DNA of 10,352 nt from Aquisalimonas sp. (GTDB lineage: Bacteria > Pseudomonadota > Gammaproteobacteria > Nitrococcales > Aquisalimonadaceae), in NCBI GenBank assembly GCA_007133445.1, contig SLMR01000073.1:1-10352 (forward strand). Reading direction: 5' to 3'. Within the stretch, counting starts at the first letter, position 1. Each line of letters opens with the position of its first letter. The position numbers were made by a program, and so were the translations under genes. Shown here piece after piece: positions 1 to 6,758 of the stretch. The notes beneath the pieces were generated by a model. That model did no database searches, was not told the origin of the DNA, and saw nothing but the letters and a program-made list of their open reading frames with translations.

Positions 1-866
1 TTGCAGGGTGGTACGGGGTCCTGTGGGCGGTGTTGATCGGGGCGGTGGTGCTGGCGGTGGTCCCGGGCATCCAGCCGCGTCTGGTTCTCGCCCGGTCCGG
101 CGCCCTGCGCCTGCCCCGCGAGGCGGCGCCGGTGCTCTACCAGGTGATGGATCGTCTGTACCAGCGCGCCGGGGTCAAGGCGTCGCCGCAGCTGTGGTAT
201 GTGCCCTCGGGGGCCTTGAACGCCTTCGCCGTGGGTGGTCGCCGTGGCGGAGCCATCGCGGTGACGGCCGGCCTGCTACGCGCACTGTCCCTGCGCCAGG
301 TTGCCGGTGTTCTGGCCCACGAAACCAGCCATCTGCGCCACAACGATACCTGGGTGATGGCGCTGGCCAGCCTGATCACCGAACTTACCTCCTGGCTTGC
401 CCTGCTGGGCCTGGTCGTGATCCTGCTGACCATTCCCTACGCGCTGGCCGGAGATGTGGTGTTGCCCTGGCCGGTATTGCTGATTCTGGTGATCGTGCCT
501 ACGCTGAGCACGTTGCTCCAGCTCTCGCTGTCGCGCACCCAGGAGTTCAATGCCGACCTGGAAGCGGCCCGACTCACCGGTGATCCCCGGGGCCTGGCGG
601 AGGCCCTGGCACGGCTGGAGCAATCCCGCGGCGCCTGGCTGCAGCGCGTGTTTCTGCCGCGGCAGCGGCCATCCTGGGTGCCGGGCTGGCTGCGGAGCCA
701 TCCAGAAACCGGCGAGCGCATTCGGCGCCTGCTGGAGCTCGCGTCCGGCCGGGACATGGAGCCCATCGTGCCGTTGCGCACCGGTCTGCGAGCATCCCAC
801 GGCGTGCGCCCGTCCTGGGGCATGCGCCGTCCGCGGGCTGCGGGTCGGCGTGTGTTCCGGCTGTAA
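1..866 (+). CDS. M48 family zinc metallopeptidase (HtpX-like), 5' partial
   Basis: The reading frame is open from the left edge (first full codon at 3), so the start lies outside the window. The protein is a membrane-bound zinc endopeptidase of family M48, the group that includes HtpX and is generally linked to membrane-protein quality control. The zinc-binding HExxH motif is seen as HETSH at 318-332, with Thr where HtpX homologues usually have Leu. The third ligand is probably the Glu of QEFNAD at 543-545, the usual ExxxD helix. An N-terminal hydrophobic stretch and two further membrane segments (about 355-440 and 460-530) lie between the zinc motifs, as expected for the family. The C-terminus ends in an Arg-rich tail that may be poorly conserved. 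A membrane hydrolase gene starts 29 nt downstream on the same strand. The family call is firm; the substrate is unknown. Confidence 0.9.
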   Translation, partial: AGWYGVLWAVLIGAVVLAVVPGIQPRLVLARSGALRLPREAAPVLYQVMDRLYQRAGVKASPQLWYVPSGALNAFAVGGRRGGAIAVTAGLLRALSLRQVAGVLAHETSHLRHNDTWVMALASLITELTSWLALLGLVVILLTIPYALAGDVVLPWPVLLILVIVPTLSTLLQLSLSRTQEFNADLEAARLTGDPRGLAEALARLEQSRGAWLQRVFLPRQRPSWVPGWLRSHPETGERIRRLLELASGRDMEPIVPLRTGLRASHGVRPSWGMRRPRAAGRRVFRL

Positions 867-880
867 CGGAAACCGAACGG

Positions 881-887
881 GAAGGTG
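881..887 (+). promoter_or_regulatory. Ribosome binding site of the membrane hydrolase gene
   Basis: GAAGGTG lies 8 nt before the ATG at 896 and supports that start. The 29-nt gap to the upstream protease gene shows no promoter, which is consistent with co-transcription. Confidence 0.6.
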
Positions 888-895
888 ACGTATCC

Positions 896-2533
896 ATGGG
901 AGTGAAGCGAGTGTTTGCCCAGTTCTCCACCGCGGGATTGCTGCTGGGCACCCTGTTCTTTGCCTTCTCGCTGACCCCGAGCCTGCTACCCCGGCCGTTC
1001 CCGGTCCAGGGCGTAATCTCCGGGCTCTCCTTTGCCGCCGGCTACGCCCTCGGGTTCGCCGGACACTGGCTGTGGGCCTACCTGGAGCTGCCCGAGCCCC
1101 GGCAGCGCCTGGACTGGTGGATCAAGGTGGTGGCCACCGGTTTCTGTACGATCACTGCCGGGCTGTTCCTGTGGCGTGCCTCGGAGTGGCAGAACGAGGT
1201 CCGCGCGCTGATGGAGATGGAAGAGCTGGACGGCGTGCGCGTGTTCAGCGTGGCACTGATTGCGCTGCTCGTGTTCGCCGTACTGTTGCTGGTGGCACGC
1301 TGTTTCCACTGGACCTTCCTGTTCCTCTCCCGGCGGCTGCAGCGCTTCGTACCCAGGCGAGTGTCCCATGTGGTGGGGGTCGTGGCGGCCCTCGCCCTGT
1401 TCTGGTCGGTGATCGACGGCGTGATCTTCTCCTATGCTCTGCGGGTGGCGGACAACTCCTACCAGCACCTTGACGTGGTCATCCAGGACGAACTGGAGCC
1501 ACCGACGGACCCGGAGCGCACCGGCAGTGCCGAATCCCTGATCTCCTGGGAGGCGCTGGGTGGTCGTGGCCGCCGGTTCGTGACCGTCGCGCCGTCCGCC
1601 GACGAGCTGGAGGACTTCCACGGCCAGCCCAAGCCCCAGCCCATCCGCGTGTATGTCGGGCTGAATGCCGCCGAGACCCCGCGCGAGCGGGCTCGCCTGG
1701 CGCTGGACGAGCTGCACCGCACCGATGCCTTCGAGCGTTCGGTCCTGATCCTGGCCACGCCCACGGGGCGGGGGTGGCTCGACCCGGCGGCCCAGGACAC
1801 TGTCGAGTACCTGCACCGGGGCGATATCGCTACCGTCACGGCCCAGTATTCCTACCTGCCGAGCCCCCTGTCGTTGATGACCGAGGGCGATATCGGCGTG
1901 GAGATGGCGCGGGCGTTGTTCGAAGAAGTCTACGGGTACTGGTCCGAGCTGCCGGAGGACGAGCGCCCGGATCTCTACCTGCACGGGCTCAGCCTGGGCG
2001 CGCTGAATTCCGACCGCTCCTTCGACGTGTTCGACATCATCGACGACCCCTTCGACGGCGCCCTGTGGAGCGGGCCCCCCTTCCGCAGCGAGACCTGGCG
2101 CACCGTGACCCGAGGCCGCGACGAGAACTCCCCCGCGTGGCTGCCCCGGTTCCGCGACGGCAGGGTGGTCCGGTTCATGAGTCAGTACCGCGGCCTGGAT
2201 GAGTACGAGGGGGACTGGGGCAGTTTCCGGATTGCCTTCCTGCAGTACGCCAGTGATCCGGTAACCTTTTTCGATCCGCAACTGGTCTGGAACGAGCCCG
2301 CGTGGATGGCCGGCGAGCGCGGCCCGGACGTGTCGTCGGACCTGCGCTGGTTCCCGGTGGTGACCATGCTGCAGGTGGCGGCGGACATGGCCGTGGGCGA
2401 GACGCCGCGCGGCTACGGCCACGAATACGCCCACGAGGACTACATCGATGCCTGGATCGCTCTGACGGAGCCCGAGGGCTGGTCCGACGACGACGTGGAG
2501 CGCCTGAAGGAGCTGTTCCGCGAGCGGGAGTGA
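896..2533 (+). CDS. Membrane-anchored alpha/beta hydrolase (Abhydrolase_9 family)
   Basis: 545 aa. The N-terminal third is a membrane domain with about five hydrophobic segments (residues roughly 11-33, 38-62, 76-95, 115-136, 153-180). It includes the SLTPSLLPR signature typical of the Abhydrolase_9 N-terminal domain (residues about 25-33). The C-terminal two thirds is a soluble hydrolase domain with the nucleophile motif GLSLG (residues 364-368, Ser366) in LYLHGLSLGA. Near the C-terminus GHEYAHED (from residue 508) offers His509 and His513 as candidates for the catalytic histidine. The family is annotated as predicted membrane alpha/beta hydrolase; I know of no firm substrate, and an esterase or lipase-like activity is only inference. 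The start is set by a ribosome binding site at 881-887. The gene follows the M48 protease by 29 nt, so both probably share one transcript, and it converges on the LysR gene. Confidence 0.88.
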   Translation: MGVKRVFAQFSTAGLLLGTLFFAFSLTPSLLPRPFPVQGVISGLSFAAGYALGFAGHWLWAYLELPEPRQRLDWWIKVVATGFCTITAGLFLWRASEWQNEVRALMEMEELDGVRVFSVALIALLVFAVLLLVARCFHWTFLFLSRRLQRFVPRRVSHVVGVVAALALFWSVIDGVIFSYALRVADNSYQHLDVVIQDELEPPTDPERTGSAESLISWEALGGRGRRFVTVAPSADELEDFHGQPKPQPIRVYVGLNAAETPRERARLALDELHRTDAFERSVLILATPTGRGWLDPAAQDTVEYLHRGDIATVTAQYSYLPSPLSLMTEGDIGVEMARALFEEVYGYWSELPEDERPDLYLHGLSLGALNSDRSFDVFDIIDDPFDGALWSGPPFRSETWRTVTRGRDENSPAWLPRFRDGRVVRFMSQYRGLDEYEGDWGSFRIAFLQYASDPVTFFDPQLVWNEPAWMAGERGPDVSSDLRWFPVVTMLQVAADMAVGETPRGYGHEYAHEDYIDAWIALTEPEGWSDDDVERLKELFRERE

Positions 2534-2535
2534 TG

Positions 2536-2549
2536 GCCGCCGTCGCGGC
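2536..2549. terminator. Small GC hairpin between convergent genes
   Basis: GCCGC (2536-2540) pairs with GCGGC (2545-2549) around a 4-nt loop. It lies in the 22-nt gap between the convergent hydrolase and LysR genes. There is no U-tract on either side, so function as a terminator is only possible. Confidence 0.3.
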
Positions 2550-2555
2550 GTCGGG

Positions 2556-3497
2556 TCAGTAGCGCAGCAGCCCGGAGGTGTCGGCCTGCTGCACCAGCCA
2601 CTGTTTCAGGCGGCGGATGCCGCTCTCGTTGCGGCGGCTGGTCTTGTGGGCCACCACAAATCGGTCGCCGGTGCGCGCCGTGTGCGCCGGCAGGCGGACC
2701 AGGTCGGCGTCATCGGCCTCCAGCATGTAGTCGTTGCTCAACGCGATCCCCTGGTGGTGGCGTGCGGCGGCGTGGGCCATGAGCATGTGGCTGAAGTACT
2801 GCATGCGGGTGTCGTTGGTCGGCCCGCAGCCTTTCGCGCCCAGCCACAGTTCCCAGTCGGCGCCGGGCTGCCCGGCGATGCTGGAGGCAGACAGCAGCGG
2901 AAAGCGGAGCAGCCAGTGGGCTTCCAGATGCTCCGGGCGGTCGCCGTCAATGAGCCCGGCGCGGGCCAGGTCCTCGCACATGCCGTCCCAGAATCGGCGG
3001 CTGCAGATGGCGAACAGCCGCTCCGAGTAGAGCAGGGCCGAGGAAAAACCGCGCTGGTCCACGTCCAGGGTGATGAAGCAGTCTGCCACCCGATCGGACA
3101 GGCCCGGCGGGCCGTCCACCATCTCCAGCATCAGGTCGATGTCCGGGTGGCGGCGCTGCAGATCCGGCAGGCGCGGGATCAGCCAGCGCACGGCGAAGGA
3201 GCTGAACACCGCCAGTCGCAGCCGTGTGCTGTCCTCACCGCGCAGGGTCTGGCTGGCCTGCTCGATGCGGGTCAGTGCCGGGGCCACCGCGTCCAGATAC
3301 CGCAGTCCCTCGTCGGTCAGCGTCAGTCGGCGGCCGGCACGCAGGAACAGGGGCTCGCCGAGGTAATCCTCCAGCTGTTTGATGCGGTGGCTGACGGCGC
3401 TCTGGCTCAAATGCAGCTCCTCCGCGGCACGGGAGAAGCTGTTCAGGCGGGCGACGGTGGCAAACACCGGAAGGGCGGCAAGGGGCGGCAGTTGCAT
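2556..3497 (-). CDS. LysR-type transcriptional regulator (GcvA-like)
   Basis: 313 aa, the normal length for a LysR-type regulator. An N-terminal winged helix-turn-helix covers residues about 5-65; the core is SRAAEELHLSQSAVSHRIKQ (22-41), followed by LEDYLGEPLF. The LPPL opening and overall pattern resemble the GcvA subgroup. Residues about 92-300 form the periplasmic-binding-protein-like effector domain, whose ligand cannot be read from sequence. The gene is divergent from an EamA-family exporter, and the shared spacer holds a palindrome with a T-N11-A box. The inference is that it controls the exporter in response to a small-molecule effector and represses itself. The ATG at 3495-3497 begins the family-typical MQLPPLAAL N-terminus. 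I do not assign a gene symbol because GcvA-like paralogues are numerous and this one is not next to glycine cleavage genes. Confidence 0.93.
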   Translation of the reverse strand: MQLPPLAALPVFATVARLNSFSRAAEELHLSQSAVSHRIKQLEDYLGEPLFLRAGRRLTLTDEGLRYLDAVAPALTRIEQASQTLRGEDSTRLRLAVFSSFAVRWLIPRLPDLQRRHPDIDLMLEMVDGPPGLSDRVADCFITLDVDQRGFSSALLYSERLFAICSRRFWDGMCEDLARAGLIDGDRPEHLEAHWLLRFPLLSASSIAGQPGADWELWLGAKGCGPTNDTRMQYFSHMLMAHAAARHHQGIALSNDYMLEADDADLVRLPAHTARTGDRFVVAHKTSRRNESGIRRLKQWLVQQADTSGLLRY

Positions 3498-3524
3498 TAT
3501 CGAAAAAACGAATCAAGAGGCAAT

Positions 3525-3547
3525 AAACATCATTATACATGATGTTT
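3525..3547. promoter_or_regulatory. LysR-type operator: 23-bp inverted repeat with T-N11-A box
   Basis: A perfect 9-bp inverted repeat, AAACATCAT (3525-3533) and ATGATGTTT (3539-3547), is separated by 5 bp. Its centre contains T3530-N11-A3542, the canonical LysR-family box. On the minus strand a perfect TATAAT (complement of 3532-3537) falls inside the repeat, so binding would cover the probable -10 element of the LysR gene itself. No good -35 hexamer is visible for that -10. The location between a LysR gene and its divergent neighbour fits an autoregulatory and target-activating operator. The repeat is seen directly; protein binding is inferred. Confidence 0.7.
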
Positions 3548-3586
3548 TGGCTTGCCTATCCTGCCTCCCTGTTTCGCTATCCAGTC

Positions 3587-3593
3587 AGGGAGA
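3587..3593 (+). promoter_or_regulatory. Ribosome binding site deciding the exporter start
   Basis: AGGGAGA lies 9 nt before the ATG at 3603. An in-frame TTG at 3552 would add 17 residues but is closely preceded by no comparable site, so 3603 is preferred. Confidence 0.7.
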
Positions 3594-3602
3594 GTTCCGT
3601 TC

Positions 3603-4487
3603 ATGTCGGGCCGCACGGTACACAGCGCCATCATTCTGCTGACCATCGGCAATCTGCTGGCGATCTTCTCCGACATCATCATCAAGTGGCAGGGCGAGGT
3701 CACGGACCTGCCGGTGCTGCAGTTCGTGTTCATGCGCGTGCTGATTACCGTGCTGATCCTGCTGCCCCTGTGGCGCCACATCGATACCGCGGCACTCCTG
3801 CGCGGCTCGCGCATTCACGCCATCCGGGCCCACATAAGCATGGTCGGGCTGTTCTGCATGGTGATTGCCCTGACCACGTTGCCACTGGCCACGGCCAACG
3901 CGCTGTTCTACGCCACGCCCATGCTGGTCATGGCGCTGGCGGTGCTGTTCTTCCGCGAGCGGGCGACGGTGCTGAGCCTGGCCGCGGTGGTCAGCGGCTT
4001 CGTCGGCATTCTGGTGATCCTGCGGCCGGAGGAACTCTCCTGGGCGGCATTCAGCGCCCTCGGTGCAGCTTTTGCGCTGGCCACCAACGCCCTGCTGGTG
4101 CGCAAGCTGCCGCGCGGTCAGTCCACGGCCCACACCCTGGTGCTGACCCATGTGTATGCCTTGCCCGTGGCGCTGCTGCTGGCCCTGTGGGAAGGGGCAG
4201 CCTGGGACTGGGGCGTGTTCGTGGCCGCGGCGGGTTCGGCAGTGTTCATCCTCGGCTACCATACGAGTGTGCTCTGGGCGTACCGGCACGTGGCCGCCAA
4301 CCAGGTGACCAGCGCCGAGTATACCGGCCTCATCTGGGCGGTGCTGTTCGGTTGGTGGTGGTTCGCGGAAGTCCCGGACATCTGGTTCTTCCTCGGTTCC
4401 GCCCTGATCGTCGGGCCGCTGGTAGGCCTTGGCATGGTGGAGCGACGTCGTCTGCGCCAGCCCCGGGAGGCCACCGAGGCGGCGTGA
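3603..4487 (+). CDS. EamA/DMT-family transporter
   Basis: 294 aa, typical for a ten-helix drug/metabolite transporter made of two EamA repeats. The sequence is almost continuous hydrophobic segments. Repeat one runs from residue about 8 to 140, with a segment around LPLATANALFYATPMLVMALAVLFFRE that matches the conserved end of an EamA unit. Repeat two covers about 150-285 and contains the matching VTSAEYTGLIWAVLFGWWWFAEVP region. It acts in the cytoplasmic membrane, and members commonly export amino acids, metabolites or drugs; the substrate here is unknown. The start is chosen from the AGGGAGA site at 3587-3593. The gene is divergent from a LysR regulator with an operator-like palindrome between them, so regulated expression is likely. 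The C-terminal tail is basic (ERRRLRQPRE), as expected for a cytoplasmic end. Confidence 0.92.
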   Translation: MSGRTVHSAIILLTIGNLLAIFSDIIIKWQGEVTDLPVLQFVFMRVLITVLILLPLWRHIDTAALLRGSRIHAIRAHISMVGLFCMVIALTTLPLATANALFYATPMLVMALAVLFFRERATVLSLAAVVSGFVGILVILRPEELSWAAFSALGAAFALATNALLVRKLPRGQSTAHTLVLTHVYALPVALLLALWEGAAWDWGVFVAAAGSAVFILGYHTSVLWAYRHVAANQVTSAEYTGLIWAVLFGWWWFAEVPDIWFFLGSALIVGPLVGLGMVERRRLRQPREATEAA

Positions 4488-4490
4488 GCG

Positions 4491-4515
4491 GCGCCTGCCT
4501 GGTCCCGGCAGGTGC
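4491..4515 (+). terminator. Hairpin just after the exporter gene
   Basis: A 9-bp stem (4491-4499 with 4507-4515, one G-U pair) surrounds a 7-nt loop and begins 3 nt after the exporter stop codon. No U-tract follows, so it is a possible terminator or mRNA-stabilising hairpin. Confidence 0.4.
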
Positions 4516-4578
4516 GTCCGGCCATGCGGCGTGGTAGCGTTCCGCCCGGTTGACGGATCGGGATCAGGGAAAGACGCC

Positions 4579-5070
4579 ATGAGTTACCTGTTCAAGAGTG
4601 CGGGCCGCTTCCGCCGCCTGTTGAGCCTCTATCCGCCGTACCTGGGCACGGGGATCTCCGTTCGCGAGGTGTCCCCGGACTTCCGGCGGGTGGTCGTGCA
4701 GATGAAGCACCGCTTCTACAACCGCAACGCCTACGGCACCCACTTCGGCGGCAGCCTCTACAGCATGTGCGATCCCTTCTACGCGCTGATGCTGCAGCCG
4801 CTGCTGGGCCGCGACTACCTCATCTGGGACCGCGGTGCATGCATTGACTACCGCAAACCCGGTCGCGGCACGGTGACGGCGGTGTTCGAATGGAGCGAGG
4901 AGCAGCTCCAGGAGATTCGCGCACGCACCGCCGGTGGCGAGAAGTTTGAACCGGAGCGGGTGCTGGACATCACCGACGCCCAGGGTGACGTGGTGGCCCG
5001 GGTGGAGAAGACGATCTACATCCGCCAGAAGCCACGGGTGCGGGGCGGCGTCGATGGCAGCACGCCCTGA
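4579..5070 (+). CDS. DUF4442 hotdog-fold protein, probable acyl-CoA thioesterase
   Basis: 163 aa. The protein matches the DUF4442 hotdog-fold pattern: RFYNRNAYGTHFGGSLYSMCDPF (residues about 46-68) is the central helix region, followed by LGRDYLIWDRGACIDYRKPGRG (76-97), a strand-loop typical of this family. Hotdog proteins of this type are usually assigned as acyl-CoA thioesterases, but the natural substrate of DUF4442 members is not established. The ATG at 4579 is supported by AGGGA at 4566-4570, 8 nt upstream; further in-frame upstream sequence lies in the spacer after the exporter and is low-quality coding. No signal peptide or membrane segment is seen, so it should be cytoplasmic. It lies 91 nt after the exporter with an intervening hairpin and converges on the ATP-grasp gene; no functional link to either neighbour is evident. 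Confidence 0.85.
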   Translation: MSYLFKSAGRFRRLLSLYPPYLGTGISVREVSPDFRRVVVQMKHRFYNRNAYGTHFGGSLYSMCDPFYALMLQPLLGRDYLIWDRGACIDYRKPGRGTVTAVFEWSEEQLQEIRARTAGGEKFEPERVLDITDAQGDVVARVEKTIYIRQKPRVRGGVDGSTP

Positions 5071-5078
5071 TGGCGTGC
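5060..5078 (+). terminator. Hairpin with the DUF4442 stop codon in its loop
   Basis: GCACGCC (5060-5066) pairs perfectly with GGCGTGC (5072-5078). The TGA stop (5068-5070) lies in the 5-nt loop. No U-tract follows. It is a likely 3' end structure of the DUF4442 transcript. Confidence 0.45.
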
Positions 5079-5114
5079 GGGTCCCGGGGCCGCCTCGCGA
5101 GCCGTGGCCGCGGG

Positions 5115-5135
5115 GCGGGCGCTCAGGCCGCCCGC
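5115..5135 (-). terminator. Hairpin with the ATP-grasp stop codon at its loop
   Basis: GCGGGCG (5115-5121) pairs perfectly with CGCCCGC (5129-5135). The minus-strand stop codon (5123-5125) is in the 7-nt loop. It is a likely 3' structure for the ATP-grasp transcript, without an obvious U-tract. Confidence 0.45.
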
Positions 5136-6415
5136 TGTAGCTGGAAGTCCAGTGCCTGCTCCACGTGCTGGAACTTCGCCTCCAGCTCGGCTTCATCCTG
5201 ACCGCCGATGAACACCAGCGCCAGGCAGAAGCTGTAGCTGTCCTGATCCATCATGTCGGACAGCTGACCGCCCTGCTCGACCTGGATCTGGATGGTGGTG
5301 CCGGGAACCTGCTCTTCCACCTCGCGCACCTCGCTTTCGGTGGGGACACGCCCCACCCGTGCGTCCCCGTATGTGCGCAGGAAGAATTTGCCGGCAACGG
5401 GATAAGGGCCCCCACCCTTGACGAAGCGCGGCTCCTTCCCCAGGGCCAGATCCACGGCGACCTCGTGGCTGGAGGTGCCATCGACTTTCTCGAACAGGTC
5501 GCAGTGGGACTCGGAGATGCGGGTGTTCACCTCCAGCAGCCAGATGCGGTCCCGCTGCGCATCCCAGAAGAACTCCGCGTTGAAGGGCATGTTGTCGTAG
5601 CCGACATGGCTCATGAAGCGCCGGGCGATGTCCTCCATCCCTTGAAGCACCCGCGTTGGCAGGGCGGACGGGTACTGGTAGCGGCCAAAGGTAGAGCGGT
5701 TGGCGTGGCGTAGCGAATCCACTGCCCCGTACACCTCGATGCGGCCGTCGTGGCCGTAGCCTTCCAGGGTGACCTGGTGGCCGTCGATGATGCCCTCCGC
5801 AATGCAGTGGCCGCCACCGACGTTCGCCACCTCCGGCGGCCGCTCCACCTGCTCCAGCAGGTAGTCGAACGGTTCCTGGAAGCGCCGGATCTCTGCCTGA
5901 ATGCGTCTGATGCCGGCGTGGAAGTCCGCGGGTTTGTCCACGCGGAACCCCAGGTACGAGGAGAAGGATTTCACCGGTTTGATCCAGAACGGATAGCCCA
6001 CCTCCCGTTCGAGGCGACGCAAGGCGCCGTCGTCGAACGGGTCGAAGGCGGTGAAGGGCGGGGTGCTCTCGGGTGTGACCCGTGCCTGCTCCACCCTCGC
6101 CCAGTACTTGTGCTCGCAGGCGAGCACTGCCGGCAGCGACGCCGACGGCAGCCCGAACTCGCGGGCCAGGATGGGGACAATGGTGCTTACCGGGAAGTCG
6201 ATGTAGTGGATGATCCCGTCCACGGAGCCCTGGAAACTGTGTAGACGCTGGCGTGCGTGCTCGAGGATCTCCTCGATCGGGTAGTGCATGCGTTCGGTGA
6301 GTTCCGAACGGTCCAGCAGCTTGTGGAACGTGATCTGCTCCCCGCCGCGAATTCTCTCGAGTTTCCTCAGGTTGAAATCGTTCAGTCCGAAGACGAAAAC
6401 GTTCCTGCTGGCCAT
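5123..6415 (-). CDS. ATP-grasp domain ligase, substrate unknown
   Basis: 430 aa. The ATP-grasp fold is supported by FWIKPVKSFSSYLGF (residues 143-157, with Lys146 or Lys149 as the nucleotide-binding lysine) and by NAEFFWD (279-285) plus LLEVNTRISESH (293-304), where Glu281, Glu295 and Asn297 are the expected magnesium ligands. Residues 1-100 form a Rossmann-like pre-ATP-grasp domain; the last ~90 residues (PYPVAGKFFLRTYGDARVG onward) resemble the C-terminal domain of biotin-carboxylase and L-amino-acid-ligase type enzymes. Such enzymes join a carboxylate to an amine or thiol through an acyl phosphate. No cysteine cluster, biotin partner or amino acid synthesis neighbour identifies the substrate. 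The start is fixed by a near-perfect ribosome binding site (6423-6431); a longer frame to 6562 has no support. It is transcribed alone, divergent from rhlE. The superfamily is secure, the reaction is not. Confidence 0.85.
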   Translation of the reverse strand: MASRNVFVFGLNDFNLRKLERIRGGEQITFHKLLDRSELTERMHYPIEEILEHARQRLHSFQGSVDGIIHYIDFPVSTIVPILAREFGLPSASLPAVLACEHKYWARVEQARVTPESTPPFTAFDPFDDGALRRLEREVGYPFWIKPVKSFSSYLGFRVDKPADFHAGIRRIQAEIRRFQEPFDYLLEQVERPPEVANVGGGHCIAEGIIDGHQVTLEGYGHDGRIEVYGAVDSLRHANRSTFGRYQYPSALPTRVLQGMEDIARRFMSHVGYDNMPFNAEFFWDAQRDRIWLLEVNTRISESHCDLFEKVDGTSSHEVAVDLALGKEPRFVKGGGPYPVAGKFFLRTYGDARVGRVPTESEVREVEEQVPGTTIQIQVEQGGQLSDMMDQDSYSFCLALVFIGGQDEAELEAKFQHVEQALDFQLQRAA

Positions 6416-6422
6416 GGTGGCC

Positions 6423-6431
6423 CACCTCCTT
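6423..6431 (-). promoter_or_regulatory. Very strong ribosome binding site of the ATP-grasp gene
   Basis: On the minus strand AAGGAGGTG, a full-length match to the 16S anti-Shine-Dalgarno complement, lies 7 nt before the ATG at 6415. It decides the start among several in-frame ATG codons and suggests efficient translation. Confidence 0.85.
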
Positions 6432-6544
6432 GAATCCATGATTGCCCTTTGATCAGAGAGATGTAGTCTCATCGGCGCGGGATCAAGGTTGAGCGGGGCC
6501 GTGATGGCCCCTGTGAGAACGGCGCTGGCGTTCCGGCGGGCATC

Positions 6545-6553
6545 TGGTATAGT
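6545..6553 (+). promoter_or_regulatory. Extended -10 promoter for rhlE
   Basis: TGG-TATAGT at 6545-6553 is a TGN-extended -10 element (5 of 6 match to TATAAT). The -35 region is poor, as is common with extended -10 promoters. Transcription would start near 6560 and give an approximately 200-nt leader before rhlE. Confidence 0.55.
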
Positions 6554-6559
6554 GCGCCG

Positions 6560-6758
6560 CAACGATGCGCTCCGGTTCGCATCCGGCTTTCGCGGTTTTT
6601 CCTGTCAGGGATTACAGCATCGCGGCCACAGACTGGTGGCCCGGATGGTTCGTGACTCCCGAATGGCCTGCCCGAATTCAAGACTTTTTTCAGCCATAAC
6701 CGGGCCCCGATACAGCGGCTACCGGCCCTCGGGTAGGCACCAACGGAGTTCCTGACGA
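6560..6758 (+). other. Long structured 5' leader of rhlE
   Basis: This is the main content of the 343-nt gene-free spacer between the ATP-grasp and rhlE starts. If the promoter at 6545-6553 is used, the leader is about 200 nt. It holds a 6-bp hairpin at 6564-6583 (8-nt loop), a 6-bp hairpin at 6624-6641 (GGCCAC/GTGGCC, 6-nt loop), a T6 run at 6685-6690, a direct repeat CCCGAAT (6658-6664 and 6671-6677), two ANGGA motifs of the CsrA/RsmA type (6607-6611; 6743-6747 next to the ribosome binding site) and a possible small ORF at 6645-6755. Long leaders are known for cold-regulated RNA helicase genes; regulation here is inference. I recognise no named riboswitch. Confidence 0.4.

Noticed and set aside
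986..2434. 482-codon open frame on the minus strand, opposite the membrane hydrolase
   Set aside because: It is a high-GC shadow. The plus-strand protein has membrane segments, SLTPSLLPR and GLSLG, while the minus product is His/Gln/Gly-rich with no recognisable domain.
2646..3542. 298-codon open frame on the plus strand, opposite the LysR gene
   Set aside because: The minus-strand LysR protein is full length with an intact helix-turn-helix; the plus product is low-complexity and resembles no family.
3552..3602. TTG start for the EamA transporter
   Set aside because: The ATG at 3603 has a good ribosome binding site and starts just before the first membrane segment.
4550..4555. TTGACG as a -35 element for the DUF4442 gene
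   Set aside because: A -10 at normal spacing would fall on the ribosome binding site and start codon, and no suitable hexamer is there.
5193..6425. 410-codon alternative minus-strand frame inside the ATP-grasp gene
   Set aside because: It lacks motifs and is Arg/Pro/Gly-rich, as expected of a shifted frame in GC-rich DNA; the ATP-grasp frame has all key residues.
6416..6562. N-terminal extension of the ATP-grasp protein
   Set aside because: The added 49 residues overlap the very strong ribosome binding site at 6423-6431 and precede the natural MASRNVFVFG beta-strand start.
6585..6600. Attenuator-type terminator early in the rhlE leader
   Set aside because: The T5 run at 6596-6600 is not directly preceded by a stable stem; the 6564-6583 hairpin ends 12 nt before it.
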